A stretch of 64,000 bases of DNA from Prolixibacteraceae bacterium (GTDB lineage: Bacteria; Bacteroidota; Bacteroidia; Bacteroidales; Prolixibacteraceae): the NCBI GenBank assembly GCA_028282705.1, contig JANQHI010000008.1, forward strand, positions 151,644 to 215,643. Reading direction: 5' to 3'. Each line of letters opens with the position of its first letter. Within the stretch, counting starts at the first letter, position 1. Both the position numbers and the translations under genes were made by a program. Under the pieces are notes generated by a model. That model did no database searches, was not told the origin of the DNA, and saw only the letters and a program-made list of their open reading frames with translations. Shown here piece by piece: positions 45,110 to 54,923 of the stretch.

Positions 45110-46738
45110 ATTTCTATGCAAAACCTTACTTTTAATATTATAACATTCACTCATCCATAGGAAGAGCATACTTTCTGGTTTACCGATATTGAACAGGAAG
45201 GACTTTGCAGAATACATAATTCATTAGTACCTGATGAGGTTATTGAGGAATTTGGGGAAAAAGAGCATTACTATACTTCTTTTGAAACTCAGGTAGAAGG
45301 TTATCTGCCGGTTACAAAACAAACCACACCAACATTTGAAACATTTATTAATGATGAGGGGGAAGAAAAAAGAAAGATGGTCAAAAATACCGCTTTCACC
45401 CGGTCGTTAATGAAACGATTTTATAATTCACAAATCCACCAGCATTTTAAAGAAAAGGGTAATCTGGTAAAACCCAATTTTATTGATGATACCGAAATAT
45501 GGTTACCCATTGATGATAAAGTTGATTCCGAATACCGCTATTTTGAGAAATTCACAGTTAAGGTTCAGTTAGCCCGGATAACCAAACAACCGGAACTACT
45601 TATCACCTTTGCAGGAGTATCAAAAATATTCCGAAAAAACATTGTTGATTTTATGTCGTTGGTTCCACCAACCTGTTTAAACTGGGTGGTTTACGATTCA
45701 GCTTTGTACCGATACGATGAATTGCCCGAAACAGCAAAACAAAACCTGCAATTGGTTCACCCGGTCTGGAACTTTGATCTAAGGGATGCTTTGAACCAGG
45801 AAACCGAAGCTCCTGACCGATCCAATAAATATCAAAAATTCAAAAATAAAATTGAAAAGTTCTTTAAAAACCATTTAAACACGGAAGAATTTAAAAATTT
45901 TATTCCACTCGAAAGCAATTCGTTTACACAGGTTCCGGAAATTAAAATTAACAAAGTAAAAGACGGCAGTAACCGGTTGATGTTTGGAAACAAACATTGG
46001 AACATCGTACCATATAAAGGAATGCAGTACGGCCCTTTTAAAACCAGTGAGTACAGCAGAATCCATTTCTTTTACATTCTACATAAAAGTGACAGTGATG
46101 TGGCTAAACACTTGGACAAATTTTTCAGAAAAGGAATGCGTTCTTTTTCAGGTCTGTATGATTTTGTTCGTGTGCCATATCATACCGAACGAAATTTCAG
46201 TATCACATTTAATGATAAATTAAATCCGCTTTCTGAAATTGAAGAGCAAATTCACAATCGCGAGTTCCGGTCCGATGTACATTATATGGCTATATACCTT
46301 AGTCCTCACAGCAAAAATGTACGAGATAAGGAAGCAAAATCAGTATATTTTAAAGTAAAAGAATTACTGCTTAAAAAAGGAATTACTTCTCAGGCCGTTG
46401 AAGCAGAAAAAGTGAGAACGGCAGTCCGTGAAAAAGCAAAATACGATTACAGCCTCAACAATATTGCTATTGCAATATTGGCTAAACTTGATGGCATCCC
46501 CTGGCAACTCGACACCAAATTAAAAAACGAACTGATAGTTGGAGTTGGCGCCTTTAAAAATAGTGAAACAGAAGTGCAGTATATTGGCAGCGCTTTCAGT
46601 TTCATGAACGACGGTCGCTTTAATCGCTTTGAATGTTTCCAGAAAAATCAGGTGGATGAACTCGCCGGTTCCATTATCCGCCAGATAAAAGAATACGTTT
46701 CATTAAACAGCAACATCTCTCGGTTGATTATTCACTTC

Positions 46739-47629
46739 GAAGTTGTTTAAAGTTTCCGTAATAAAATAACTGTAAAAGCCAGTAAGTTCAATGCTTTCCA
46801 ATGTATTGAATTTGTTTCAAAACGTATTAAAATAGCTTTGAATGCATCAAGCCAAGCGTTAGCCCTCTCCACTACAAACCTGCATTTGTACAATAGGTTA
46901 TCAAATAAATGGTCACCCTGGCTGCCGTTTCGTTTGTTTTGATCAATGTTTCCTATAATCTCTTTTTGAAAGCAATACGTGCGGAAATCTTCGGTATCGA
47001 AACCCGCATCTGCATTTAGGAACAGCCCGTCAACAGGTATACTTGACAATTGCAGTTTGTCCAACATGCCACTGAATACAGGTACAAGCTCAAAGGCATC
47101 GTTGTGGTTGCCTGCAATTGGACCGCTACAAGTTAATGGTAACCCTTGATTATCTGTTAATATAAGCATGTTGCTTGTCTTGGATTTTTTCCTGCCCTGG
47201 TACGCCACTGCTTCCCCTCCCCGTTTGGTTGGAGTATGTGTGCCGTCCAATTGGATGCTCGACAAATCAAGTAAGTGCCTGTAATTGTTAAGCAAGAATT
47301 GCCAAACTTTCTCAAAGCTTCCGTCTTTGCACCATTTTTGGAAATGATAATAAACACTTTGCCATCTGAACTTCGCCCGAAAAAACTGTTTCAGGGGCAG
47401 TTGCCTCCATTGACAACCTGTTTTCAACCTATATAAAATTGCTTCAACCACCTGATAATGTTTTACTTTTGCATTATTCTTTGATTCCCCAAAATTTAAA
47501 TGAGGGCAAATCTTTTTTTTATTATACTTTTACTCAACATTGAAAATTTTTGAAAGAATGATACAAAATGTTGTATTTCAGCAATTAGTTATCATTCTTT
47601 CTTTTCAACATTTTACTTTTGACAACTTC
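46739..47629 (-). mobile_element. IS5-family-like insertion sequence inside the Argonaute gene
   Basis: 891 bp. The ends are inverted repeats: GAAGTTGTTTAAAGT at the left, and the complement of the right end reads GAAGTTGTCAAAAGT (13 of 15 identical, first eight perfect). It is flanked by a 3-bp direct repeat TTC (46736-46738 and 47630-47632). Removing the element with one TTC restores the Argonaute frame exactly. It carries one transposase gene on the minus strand. Confidence 0.9.
46747..47451 (-). CDS. IS5-family DDE transposase (N-terminus possibly frameshifted)
   Basis: A 234-residue frame from GTG 47451 with typical IS5-type text: AILYRLKTGCQWRQLPLKQF, WQSVYYHFQKW, the first Asp in SSIQLDGTHTP, the second in LNADAGFDTEDF and the Glu in VVERANAWLDAF. 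Family proteins begin earlier. In the same frame upstream CPHLNFGESKNNAKVKHYQ is readable, but no ATG is in that frame. An ATG at 47540 in another frame gives MLSKSIIKK and runs into eight A (47513-47520). A -1 slip there would join MLSKSIIKK to the rest. This may be programmed frameshifting on A-AAA-AAA or a disabling one-base deletion. Confidence 0.88.
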   Translation of the reverse strand: MVEAILYRLKTGCQWRQLPLKQFFRAKFRWQSVYYHFQKWCKDGSFEKVWQFLLNNYRHLLDLSSIQLDGTHTPTKRGGEAVAYQGRKKSKTSNMLILTDNQGLPLTCSGPIAGNHNDAFELVPVFSGMLDKLQLSSIPVDGLFLNADAGFDTEDFRTYCFQKEIIGNIDQNKRNGSQGDHLFDNLLYKCRFVVERANAWLDAFKAILIRFETNSIHWKALNLLAFTVILLRKL

Positions 47630-48295
47630 TTCTTTAAAAATATGAGTAAAAAGGAACTGGAACCAATTGAGGAAGGATTAAACGATTTGGGATTGAACAT
47701 TCCTGTTTTTATCCTTTCTGTCAATAAAACGGAATCGAATGATATTGTAGCTTTTGACAATAACTGGCAAGGTTTGATGCCCATGAGCGGAACATTTATA
47801 AATATCGGTTATAACCGGTTTTTGTTGTTCAACAATACCCGTTACAGCAATAATGGCTCGTTTAATTCCAGCGATGGATACCCGTTTCCCATCAAGCTTG
47901 GTATTAAATGCACACACGAAGAACTGGCTAAAGATTACAAAACCATCAAAGAACTTATCGACCAGGTGTATCAGTTCAGTCGCATGTACTGGAAATCCGT
48001 ACGCCAGCAAAACCTGCCTGTTACCATCAAATACCCCGAAATGGTGGCTGAAATTTACCCTCATTTCGAAGGGAATGAAATTCCGGCCTTTGGAAAAGAT
48101 AATTTGTGGTTTTTATAGTTGCATACTTTAAAAACAATCCAATTGGAAGGATTATGAAACTTGTAATTTGCGGCTCATAGTTCTACCTTTTCGCATTAAA
48201 AAGCAAAGTATTGTATCGAAACGTCTTACACCTACCAATCACCGATTGTAAATCAGCACAGTGGGTGCGATCGGCTAAGCGTTCTCCAACCTGCT

Positions 48296-51112
48296 TTAGT
48301 TATTGCCTTTCCATTTTTCTGATTCCATTTCCAAATCTACCGTTCCGGCATTTTTTATAATGATGTTGGCATATCTTTTAAATTCCATCTCTTTTGATTC
48401 TTTACTAAGTGTACTGTTGGCAATAGCTTTTTCAAGCATAAACCAGGTATTAAATTGCTCTACCAGGAAATTAAAATCATCAGCTATTAAGTTGCCATTT
48501 TGTGCTTTTAGTTTCTTTGTTAAAACTTCAATAAGTGCTTTGAATCCATAAGTATTTGTTTGCAACCCATGATTACGTTCGCTAATAAAATTGATTAAGT
48601 TTTTGGAAATCTGCTCAGCTGTTTTTCCTTCTATATGATGATTCTCGCGAATGGGAAAGATCGCATTTATCACTTCAATTTTTTTACTAAAAGCCGTGTC
48701 TTTTACAACAGAAACGCGACCATCATTGCTTAGAGGAAATTCAATAAAAGGTGATTTTTTCTCAATACTTAAAACGCTTTCTATTTCAACACTCGCGGAT
48801 TCTAAACCGGGAGAACTAACTGAAACCCTAATTATCCCTGGAGTGTTAGTTGAACGAATCACATTGCAAACCGGAACAATGGTATAGCCCGTTCCTTCCC
48901 ATTCTTCGTTTTTCATAATGTCAGTTTCATAAATACTGTGTCCCACAAGCGTTGCTGGCCCTATAACTTTCCAGGCTAAAATGTTGGCGGCATCGAAAAC
49001 GGGGTGGTCGTTCTCATCTAAAATGTTGGCTTCAACAATAGCAATTCCACTCCGATCAGCAATCAGTCGTTTTTGATTTGTTTTAATAACAATTTTCTTT
49101 GGAGTACCTGGCATGTGAACTGTTGTTTCTATTTTTTTGCCTTTCTTGAGTCCCACAAGTTTTAGTTCGCCTTTTACTACTTCAATATTTTCATAATCAA
49201 GCGTGAAAAAATCTTCTCTTTTCGGATATCTTTTACCCTGTGAATCGCCGTTTACAAATAATTCCACTTCATCGCAATTCGAGTCAATCGTGATATTTCT
49301 TTGAAGGCCAAGGTATTTTTCACGCCAGAAGTGCGGATGGATAAAAACCGTTGGTGTATCGGTGTAGTTGACTTTGGTAAGCCAGTAAACGTACTTAGGC
49401 TGGCGGTACATATCTACCCATCCTTTGGGATTGATGTGTTTCAGGATGCAGTTCAGGTATTCACGGTCAGCACCATGGTCTTCATAGAGCCAGGCGTTAC
49501 AGTTGTCGCCCAACAAACCACGCACGCTTCCACCCCGTACCTGCGCCATCCGGTGCTGCCAGGTTTCGTTGCCACTGTGTTGCCCGCTAACTGGTTTTGA
49601 CGAAAATCCTTCTGGTGCATCTTCTTCATCAAACCACCCACGAATAGTAACGCGCAAAAGGTTCTCCATATCAAGGTTTGTATCACTGTGCTGCACAAAA
49701 TCACCGCTACCATCATCACACTTCCGGGCATGAATAATTCGTGTTGTATCTTCCTCGACGACCCACTTAGAGTCTGCCGCATCACTGGTTTCATTGCCTA
49801 CACTCCAAAAAAATATGGATGGATGGTTGCGATCGCGTCTAATCATCTCTCTCACATTCTGCTCTTGCACCTTTTCATCAAAATCGATACTTTTTATGTT
49901 CGGCACTTCTTCAACCATAATAATCCCCATTGAATCAGCCAGTTGAAACAAATACTCATCGTTAGGGTAATGCGTAAGACGCATAAAATTATGTCCAAGG
50001 TTATATTTAATGTCCTCAAAATCCATTTTTGCAATCCATTTCGGATGAGCATCTCCCAACCAAGGGTATTCCTGATGACGGTTTGTGCCTTTTATATTTG
50101 TTTTCTTTCCGTTTACATACAAGTCGTTATTTTCGTAATCCCAATGAAAATAACGAAACCCAATAGGATTGGTGATTTCATCACTTTGTTTTCCATTCAC
50201 AAAAACGGATGAAACTACCTTGTACAAAACCGGCCTTTCCGGTGACCATAATTGAATATTCTCTAACTTTTGAAATTGCAATTCAATTGAACTTATCTGA
50301 TCCGGCTCGATTTCAATTTCATCAGTCACCTTTGCTAATTCCATTCCCTCAGGTGAAAAAATTTTGTGTTCTATTATTGCTGGAACTTCCTCTACTGAAC
50401 TGTTTTTTACAAAAGCTTTAATATTTACAAAAGCAGATGATTGGTTAACTATGGGAGTGCTTATAAAAACACCTCCTTCGTGTTTATACGAGCCCTGATA
50501 AGGAAAATGTACTTTGTTTTTAGCCACGATACGAACGTCTCTATAAATACCGCTATAGACGTTCCAGTTACCTGCTGTCATTGGCGGAATCCGGAATTGG
50601 TCGTTACGTTTTCCATTAACCGCAACAACCAGCATATTTTCCCCATCCCAGTTAACAAATGGGGTTAAATTAAAGTAGAAAGAGGTAAAACCACCTTTAT
50701 GATCACCAATGTATATATCATTTAAAAATAATTGAGCATATTTTTGTACACCATCAAATTCGATAAAAATATCCTTATCCTTCAGGCTTTTATCAAACTG
50801 TATTTTTTTACGATAAATACCCCAGCCATACCACCAATAGGTATCGTCTTTCTCCGATGGAAATTTTATAAACGGATGAACATCCCCAGTAGTTTCATAG
50901 GTTGACCAAGTGTGTGGAAGGGCAATTGCCGACCATGCTGAATCATTGAAACTACTTTGAACATACTTTCTGTTAAGCTCTGTTTCCGGATAGTAGTTAA
51001 ATGTCCAATTTAAGTTTATTGTCTTTATAATCCTGGGCTCAAAAGCTACTGTATTACAGCTGATTAACAGAATCACGTAAAATAAAATACTTAGCTTAAT
51101 AAAATTTCTCAT
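48296..51112 (-). CDS. Glycoside hydrolase family 2 lipoprotein (beta-galactosidase-like)
   Basis: 938 residues with a lipoprotein signal (ILLISC, Cys19). GH2 order: N-terminal sugar-binding jelly roll (SAIALPHTWSTYETTGD, YWWYGWGIYRKKIQF), immunoglobulin-like domain, TIM barrel with NRHQEYPWLG, FMRLTHYPNDEYLFQL and the acid/base Glu in FFWSVGNETSD. A C-terminal beta domain contains a DENDHPV motif typical of bacterial Big/DUF4982-like modules. The nucleophile Glu was not located with confidence. It likely removes beta-linked galactose or a related sugar at the cell surface or in the periplasm. Last gene of the minus-strand PUL. Confidence 0.88.
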   Translation of the reverse strand: MRNFIKLSILFYVILLISCNTVAFEPRIIKTINLNWTFNYYPETELNRKYVQSSFNDSAWSAIALPHTWSTYETTGDVHPFIKFPSEKDDTYWWYGWGIYRKKIQFDKSLKDKDIFIEFDGVQKYAQLFLNDIYIGDHKGGFTSFYFNLTPFVNWDGENMLVVAVNGKRNDQFRIPPMTAGNWNVYSGIYRDVRIVAKNKVHFPYQGSYKHEGGVFISTPIVNQSSAFVNIKAFVKNSSVEEVPAIIEHKIFSPEGMELAKVTDEIEIEPDQISSIELQFQKLENIQLWSPERPVLYKVVSSVFVNGKQSDEITNPIGFRYFHWDYENNDLYVNGKKTNIKGTNRHQEYPWLGDAHPKWIAKMDFEDIKYNLGHNFMRLTHYPNDEYLFQLADSMGIIMVEEVPNIKSIDFDEKVQEQNVREMIRRDRNHPSIFFWSVGNETSDAADSKWVVEEDTTRIIHARKCDDGSGDFVQHSDTNLDMENLLRVTIRGWFDEEDAPEGFSSKPVSGQHSGNETWQHRMAQVRGGSVRGLLGDNCNAWLYEDHGADREYLNCILKHINPKGWVDMYRQPKYVYWLTKVNYTDTPTVFIHPHFWREKYLGLQRNITIDSNCDEVELFVNGDSQGKRYPKREDFFTLDYENIEVVKGELKLVGLKKGKKIETTVHMPGTPKKIVIKTNQKRLIADRSGIAIVEANILDENDHPVFDAANILAWKVIGPATLVGHSIYETDIMKNEEWEGTGYTIVPVCNVIRSTNTPGIIRVSVSSPGLESASVEIESVLSIEKKSPFIEFPLSNDGRVSVVKDTAFSKKIEVINAIFPIRENHHIEGKTAEQISKNLINFISERNHGLQTNTYGFKALIEVLTKKLKAQNGNLIADDFNFLVEQFNTWFMLEKAIANSTLSKESKEMEFKRYANIIIKNAGTVDLEMESEKWKGNN

Positions 51113-51189
51113 GGTATTTTTAATTATTCATTGTCCCCGGATACATAATTTCAGTGAATTCCATATTGCTATCAATTTTGTTCCCATAG

Positions 51190-53118
51190 TTAGTTAATTT
51201 CCGGAATCCATTTTTTATCGGCCAAATAATATAATGGTTCATTATTGAAAACATATAGGAACATCTCTGATGAATTTTGAACAGGGTAGTTGAACCCACT
51301 TCTATTTGTTTCAAAATACCTTGCCCTTACTTTTTTTACCGCCGGAATAAAATCCTTCGCTATTCCCGGCAGATAAAGTATTTTTTGTATGGCATGGTGT
51401 GCCGCATAAAGGTCATTGCCGACAATAATTTCATTTAGAAGACCTTCTGCCCTCTCATTTTTAGAGATTTTATACAATAAAACAGCGGTTTCAATCCTTA
51501 CAAATACAGAAGAATCGTTAAGGAAGGGAAGCAATCTTTCTATATCTGATTTAGGATATTGCAAATGATTCAAACCAACGACTGTCCAGTATCTTATTTC
51601 CTCATTTCCGTTTTCTAAAAAGGGCATAAATACTTCGGGGTTGTTTTCTACACCGACAAGGTTCGCCACCTGAATAATATCACCAATCGGATTGAGCTGA
51701 GGATCTTCTCTCATTTCGTATGCTGTAGTTCCTTCTGACCTTTCTAACATCAATTTTTCGGGAAGAAAATGGATATCGTTTGTTTCGACAATCCGATTTT
51801 GAATTGCTTCTTTAAGCCTTTCAAGGTCTTGCTCGTAATTGGGATCTGTTGCCAGATTGTTAACCTCCCAAATGTCGTTTTGCAAATCATACAAATATTC
51901 AACCGGACGGGATTGTTTCACAAGTTCAAGTTGAATGGAGTTTAGTTCCCCATTGTCCGCATCAAGACGGATTGTTTTTACAATATCGCTAACATCTGCA
52001 TATTTCTGAAACCGCTGAACCGGCAAATGAGGATAGAAATTACGTGAGTAAACAAAATGTCCGTCAAATACGGTTCGTTCCAAACCTGGGGTGTCATCCA
52101 AACGGTTTCGTGAACCAAAAACATATGGTCTTGGAGATTGCCTTTTTTGTCCCAAAAAAGGGCGACCTTTCATATACGAAGGTATTTCACAACCTGCTAA
52201 ACTCAGAATGGTAGGTGCCAGGTCTTCAAATGATACCAACTCCTCGGTAACGACCTTTACCCCCCATGGTGACAGATCTTTATATTTCTCCGAGAACCAA
52301 ATATAGAACGGTACACGATGTCCACAACCAATGGAATGGCCTTTCCCTCTTGGAATCCCTTCACCGTGATCGGCAAATATGAAAATTATCGTGTTCTTCT
52401 TCAATCCGTCTTGTTCAAGTTTGTTAAGCAATTCAGCCACATCAAGGTCTGTTTTTCGCAGGGAGTTATAGACACGCGAAACTTGCTTTCGCATTTCTTT
52501 TGAATCATTATAAAAAGGTGGCATATAAATTTCTTCCGGATCCACCTTCAGTGAGTCAGGTAACGGATCCAGTATAAACTCTTTATACCATAACCAGGGT
52601 CTTGTCATTGTCCGGCTTTGATGACAATTCGTAAAATTGAATACTGAGAAAAAAGGTTGGTCTTTTTTTCTGTTCCACCAGCCCGCTTCACCACTGCTTT
52701 CATCCCAGGCATCATTTACAAAATCATTTTCATTTTTTATGTTGTAATCCGTTTTAGCATTATTCGAGGTAAAGTAACCTGCTTGTCGTAAATAATAAGG
52801 AAACCCTTTAATAAATGATGGTATTGCATAATTACTACGATGATTGCCTGTACCCAGAACTTCGGTTGGACAACCGGTAATAATAGTACTCCGGCTTGAA
52901 GAACAAACAGAACCAGTTGCATATGCATTTGAGAAAATCACACCACTGCTTCCCAGATTATCCATTATCGGAGTTGTAACAATTTGACTACCATAGTTTG
53001 CCAAGAATTGAGGTGACGTATCCTCAAGGGTTATCCATAAAATGTTTGGCTTCCGTTCTATATTAGTACATGCATGCAACAAAAATAAAAGAAACAAAAG
53101 CTTCAAAATATTTTTCAT
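51190..53118 (-). CDS. S1-family sulfatase lipoprotein with HEAT-like C-terminus
   Basis: 642 residues, lipobox LLHAC (Cys17). The sulfatase domain has PNILWITLEDTSP at the start and the formylglycine motif CSSSRSTIITG, in which Cys is converted to formylglycine by a maturase not encoded in this window. It also has IFADHGEGIPRGKGHSIGCG. After about 440 the text changes to helical repeats (EIRYWTVVGLNHLQYP, VFVRIETAVLLYKISKN), HEAT-like, as in some sulfatases acting on glycans. Probably removes sulfate from the polysaccharide handled by this locus. 187 bp separate it from the next sulfatase. Confidence 0.88.
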   Translation of the reverse strand: MKNILKLLFLLFLLHACTNIERKPNILWITLEDTSPQFLANYGSQIVTTPIMDNLGSSGVIFSNAYATGSVCSSSRSTIITGCPTEVLGTGNHRSNYAIPSFIKGFPYYLRQAGYFTSNNAKTDYNIKNENDFVNDAWDESSGEAGWWNRKKDQPFFSVFNFTNCHQSRTMTRPWLWYKEFILDPLPDSLKVDPEEIYMPPFYNDSKEMRKQVSRVYNSLRKTDLDVAELLNKLEQDGLKKNTIIFIFADHGEGIPRGKGHSIGCGHRVPFYIWFSEKYKDLSPWGVKVVTEELVSFEDLAPTILSLAGCEIPSYMKGRPFLGQKRQSPRPYVFGSRNRLDDTPGLERTVFDGHFVYSRNFYPHLPVQRFQKYADVSDIVKTIRLDADNGELNSIQLELVKQSRPVEYLYDLQNDIWEVNNLATDPNYEQDLERLKEAIQNRIVETNDIHFLPEKLMLERSEGTTAYEMREDPQLNPIGDIIQVANLVGVENNPEVFMPFLENGNEEIRYWTVVGLNHLQYPKSDIERLLPFLNDSSVFVRIETAVLLYKISKNERAEGLLNEIIVGNDLYAAHHAIQKILYLPGIAKDFIPAVKKVRARYFETNRSGFNYPVQNSSEMFLYVFNNEPLYYLADKKWIPEIN

Positions 53119-53305
53119 CTTTTCCTATTTCAGTGTATTTAAAAATTTGATGACATTCATTAAATCACATTTGTCTAAATCAGATTTGTTTATAAATTAA
53201 TGTAATTTATTTACGTTTTTTATGCCAAATTGATTTAAACGTAGTAAGACAGTTGGGCTCACCTAAGATATGCCAGGTTATTTGTATAATAGCAGCTTTT
53301 ATCAC

Positions 53306-54772
53306 CTATTCCTCATATTGAAACAGAAATTTTTCTGATTTTCGATGTTCAGCCTTCATAATTGAATCAATTTTTAGTACAATTTTCGGGTAATGTGCTG
53401 CTACGTTAAAAGCTTCAATGGTGTCTTCATTTAAATTATATAATTCAATAGGCGAATTCGGTTCACAACTCATATTTAATCGTACCGCTTTCCAGTTTCC
53501 CATTCGCACAGCTTGTTTCCCACCTTGCTCATGAAATTCAAAATATAGGAAGTCATGTCGGGATTGTTGGTTTTTTTTGTCTAAAAGAGTCGGAAGAAAC
53601 GTTATACCGTCTAAATTTTCAGGTATTTTTGCTTGGGCAATATCTGCACAAGTTGGCAACACGTCCCAAAATGCAGATAAATGATTACTGACGCTTCCGG
53701 GTTTTACAACTCCTTTCCAACTAACTATGAAGGCTGTTCGGATTCCGCCCTCATATAAATCTCTCTTAATACCTCTTAAACCTGCGTTTGAATTAAAGTA
53801 TTTTGGTGAAGCACCACCTTTATCATGAGGTCCATTGTCGCTCGCAAACATTATTACTGTATTATTGTCGAGCCCCAGGTCGCACAGTTTATCCATGATC
53901 TCACCAACATATAAGTCTAACCTAGTAACCATGGATACAAAAGTGGCTTTAGGATATTCCTGTGAACAATATCTTCCGTAATGAACGTTTGTAGTTCCAT
54001 AATCACCGGAAGGATTGACATATGGTTCCTCTGGAAACTTACTTTTAAAACCTTGGTAAATCGAATCGTTAGGGACTAATAATTCAGCATGGGGAATTAG
54101 ATAAGGAATGTATAGAAAGAAGGATGTGTCTTTATTTTCCTGTATAAATCGAATAGCTTCTTCCTGTATCAAATCCTGGGCATAAATTGCAGTGTCTTTT
54201 AATTCGTTCCCATCTAAAATAACCTTCGTTTTATTGTGCCAAAGATGTGTTGGATAATACTTATGTGCAATAGTTTGACAGTTATATCCATAAAACTCAT
54301 CAAATCCTTGATTTAATGGATCTCCTTCGGAATCAATAGTACCAAGCCCCCATTTACCAAATGCACCGGTTTTATAGCCGACAGTTTTTAACACTTCTGC
54401 AATTGTAACCACTTCCGAATCCATTGGTGTTTGACCTTCTGGCTGTACTCCTTTATTCCCTCTAATTGGTGTATGACCGGTATGCAATCCTGTCATTAAT
54501 GATGATCGGGACGGACTGCAAACTGTACAGCCACTATAGTGCGAGAAAAATCTCATACCTCCTTCTGCTAACCTATCAATATTTGGAGTGGAAAAAATCT
54601 TTTGGCCATAGCAACTTAAATCTCCATATCCAAGATCGTCAGCAAGTATATATATGATATTCGGTTTATGTTTTTGTTTTTTAGTATTCTCACTATAATC
54701 ACTTTTATATCTATAAATAAATAAACCAAATAAAGTTAACATTAATAATATGGCTAGACCTTTTTGTTTCAT
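53306..54772 (-). CDS. S1-family arylsulfatase-like sulfatase
   Basis: 488 residues with an N-terminal hydrophobic segment (GLAILLMLTLFGLFIY). Motifs: NIIYILADDLGYGDLSCYGQ with the metal-binding Asp pair, the formylglycine motif CSPSRSSLMTG, TGAFGKWGLG and MFASDNGPHDKGG. The C-terminal RMGNWKAVRLN fits the arylsulfatase A class. It would act on a different sulfate position from its neighbours. All key residues seen are intact. Confidence 0.9.
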   Translation of the reverse strand: MKQKGLAILLMLTLFGLFIYRYKSDYSENTKKQKHKPNIIYILADDLGYGDLSCYGQKIFSTPNIDRLAEGGMRFFSHYSGCTVCSPSRSSLMTGLHTGHTPIRGNKGVQPEGQTPMDSEVVTIAEVLKTVGYKTGAFGKWGLGTIDSEGDPLNQGFDEFYGYNCQTIAHKYYPTHLWHNKTKVILDGNELKDTAIYAQDLIQEEAIRFIQENKDTSFFLYIPYLIPHAELLVPNDSIYQGFKSKFPEEPYVNPSGDYGTTNVHYGRYCSQEYPKATFVSMVTRLDLYVGEIMDKLCDLGLDNNTVIMFASDNGPHDKGGASPKYFNSNAGLRGIKRDLYEGGIRTAFIVSWKGVVKPGSVSNHLSAFWDVLPTCADIAQAKIPENLDGITFLPTLLDKKNQQSRHDFLYFEFHEQGGKQAVRMGNWKAVRLNMSCEPNSPIELYNLNEDTIEAFNVAAHYPKIVLKIDSIMKAEHRKSEKFLFQYEE

Positions 54773-54923
54773 ATTGAAAATTAGTTATTACTGTGATTTT
54801 TAATTTTATTGCTCTGTGTCATATAATAAAATTATTTCATATTTATTTCTACTGTGGAGCTATCTTTATTTCACATTTGTGAAGGCCAAATACATGAAAC
54901 CTTATTTTAGGCATTGAAATAGC

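Larger units (their letters stand above)
45116..48118 (+). pseudogene. Prokaryotic Argonaute, broken by an in-frame TAG and an IS insertion
   Basis: The frame starts at ATG 45116, 6 bp after the upstream stop. It runs MQNLTFNIITFTHP and then meets TAG at 45158-45160 (codon 15). It continues in the same frame with EEHTFWFTDIEQEGL to codon 541, where an 891-bp IS (46739-47629) with a TTC target duplication interrupts it. Joined across the IS the frame reads RLIIHF-FKNMSKKELEPIEEG and ends at 48118, giving about 702 codons, normal for a long pAgo. MID features: GMQYGPFK and VYFKVKELLLKKGITSQ near 410-427. PIWI features: AILAKLDGIPWQL, LIVGVGAF near 472, the HFFK strand and LPVTIKYPEMVAEI. Where catalytic PIWI domains have Asp after VG and in the RDG strand, this one shows VGVGAF and HFFKN, so it was probably not a nuclease. 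Translation from ATG 45377 could still make an incomplete protein. Confidence 0.85.

Noticed and set aside
47540..47632. Apparent start of a separate 192-residue protein at TTG 47540
   Set aside because: The first codons are the IS end; the real content is the 3' part of the Argonaute.
48119..48295. Right attachment site directly after the Argonaute
   Set aside because: No copy of TAAACCT with matching arms is present; only loose partial matches such as TACACCT were seen.
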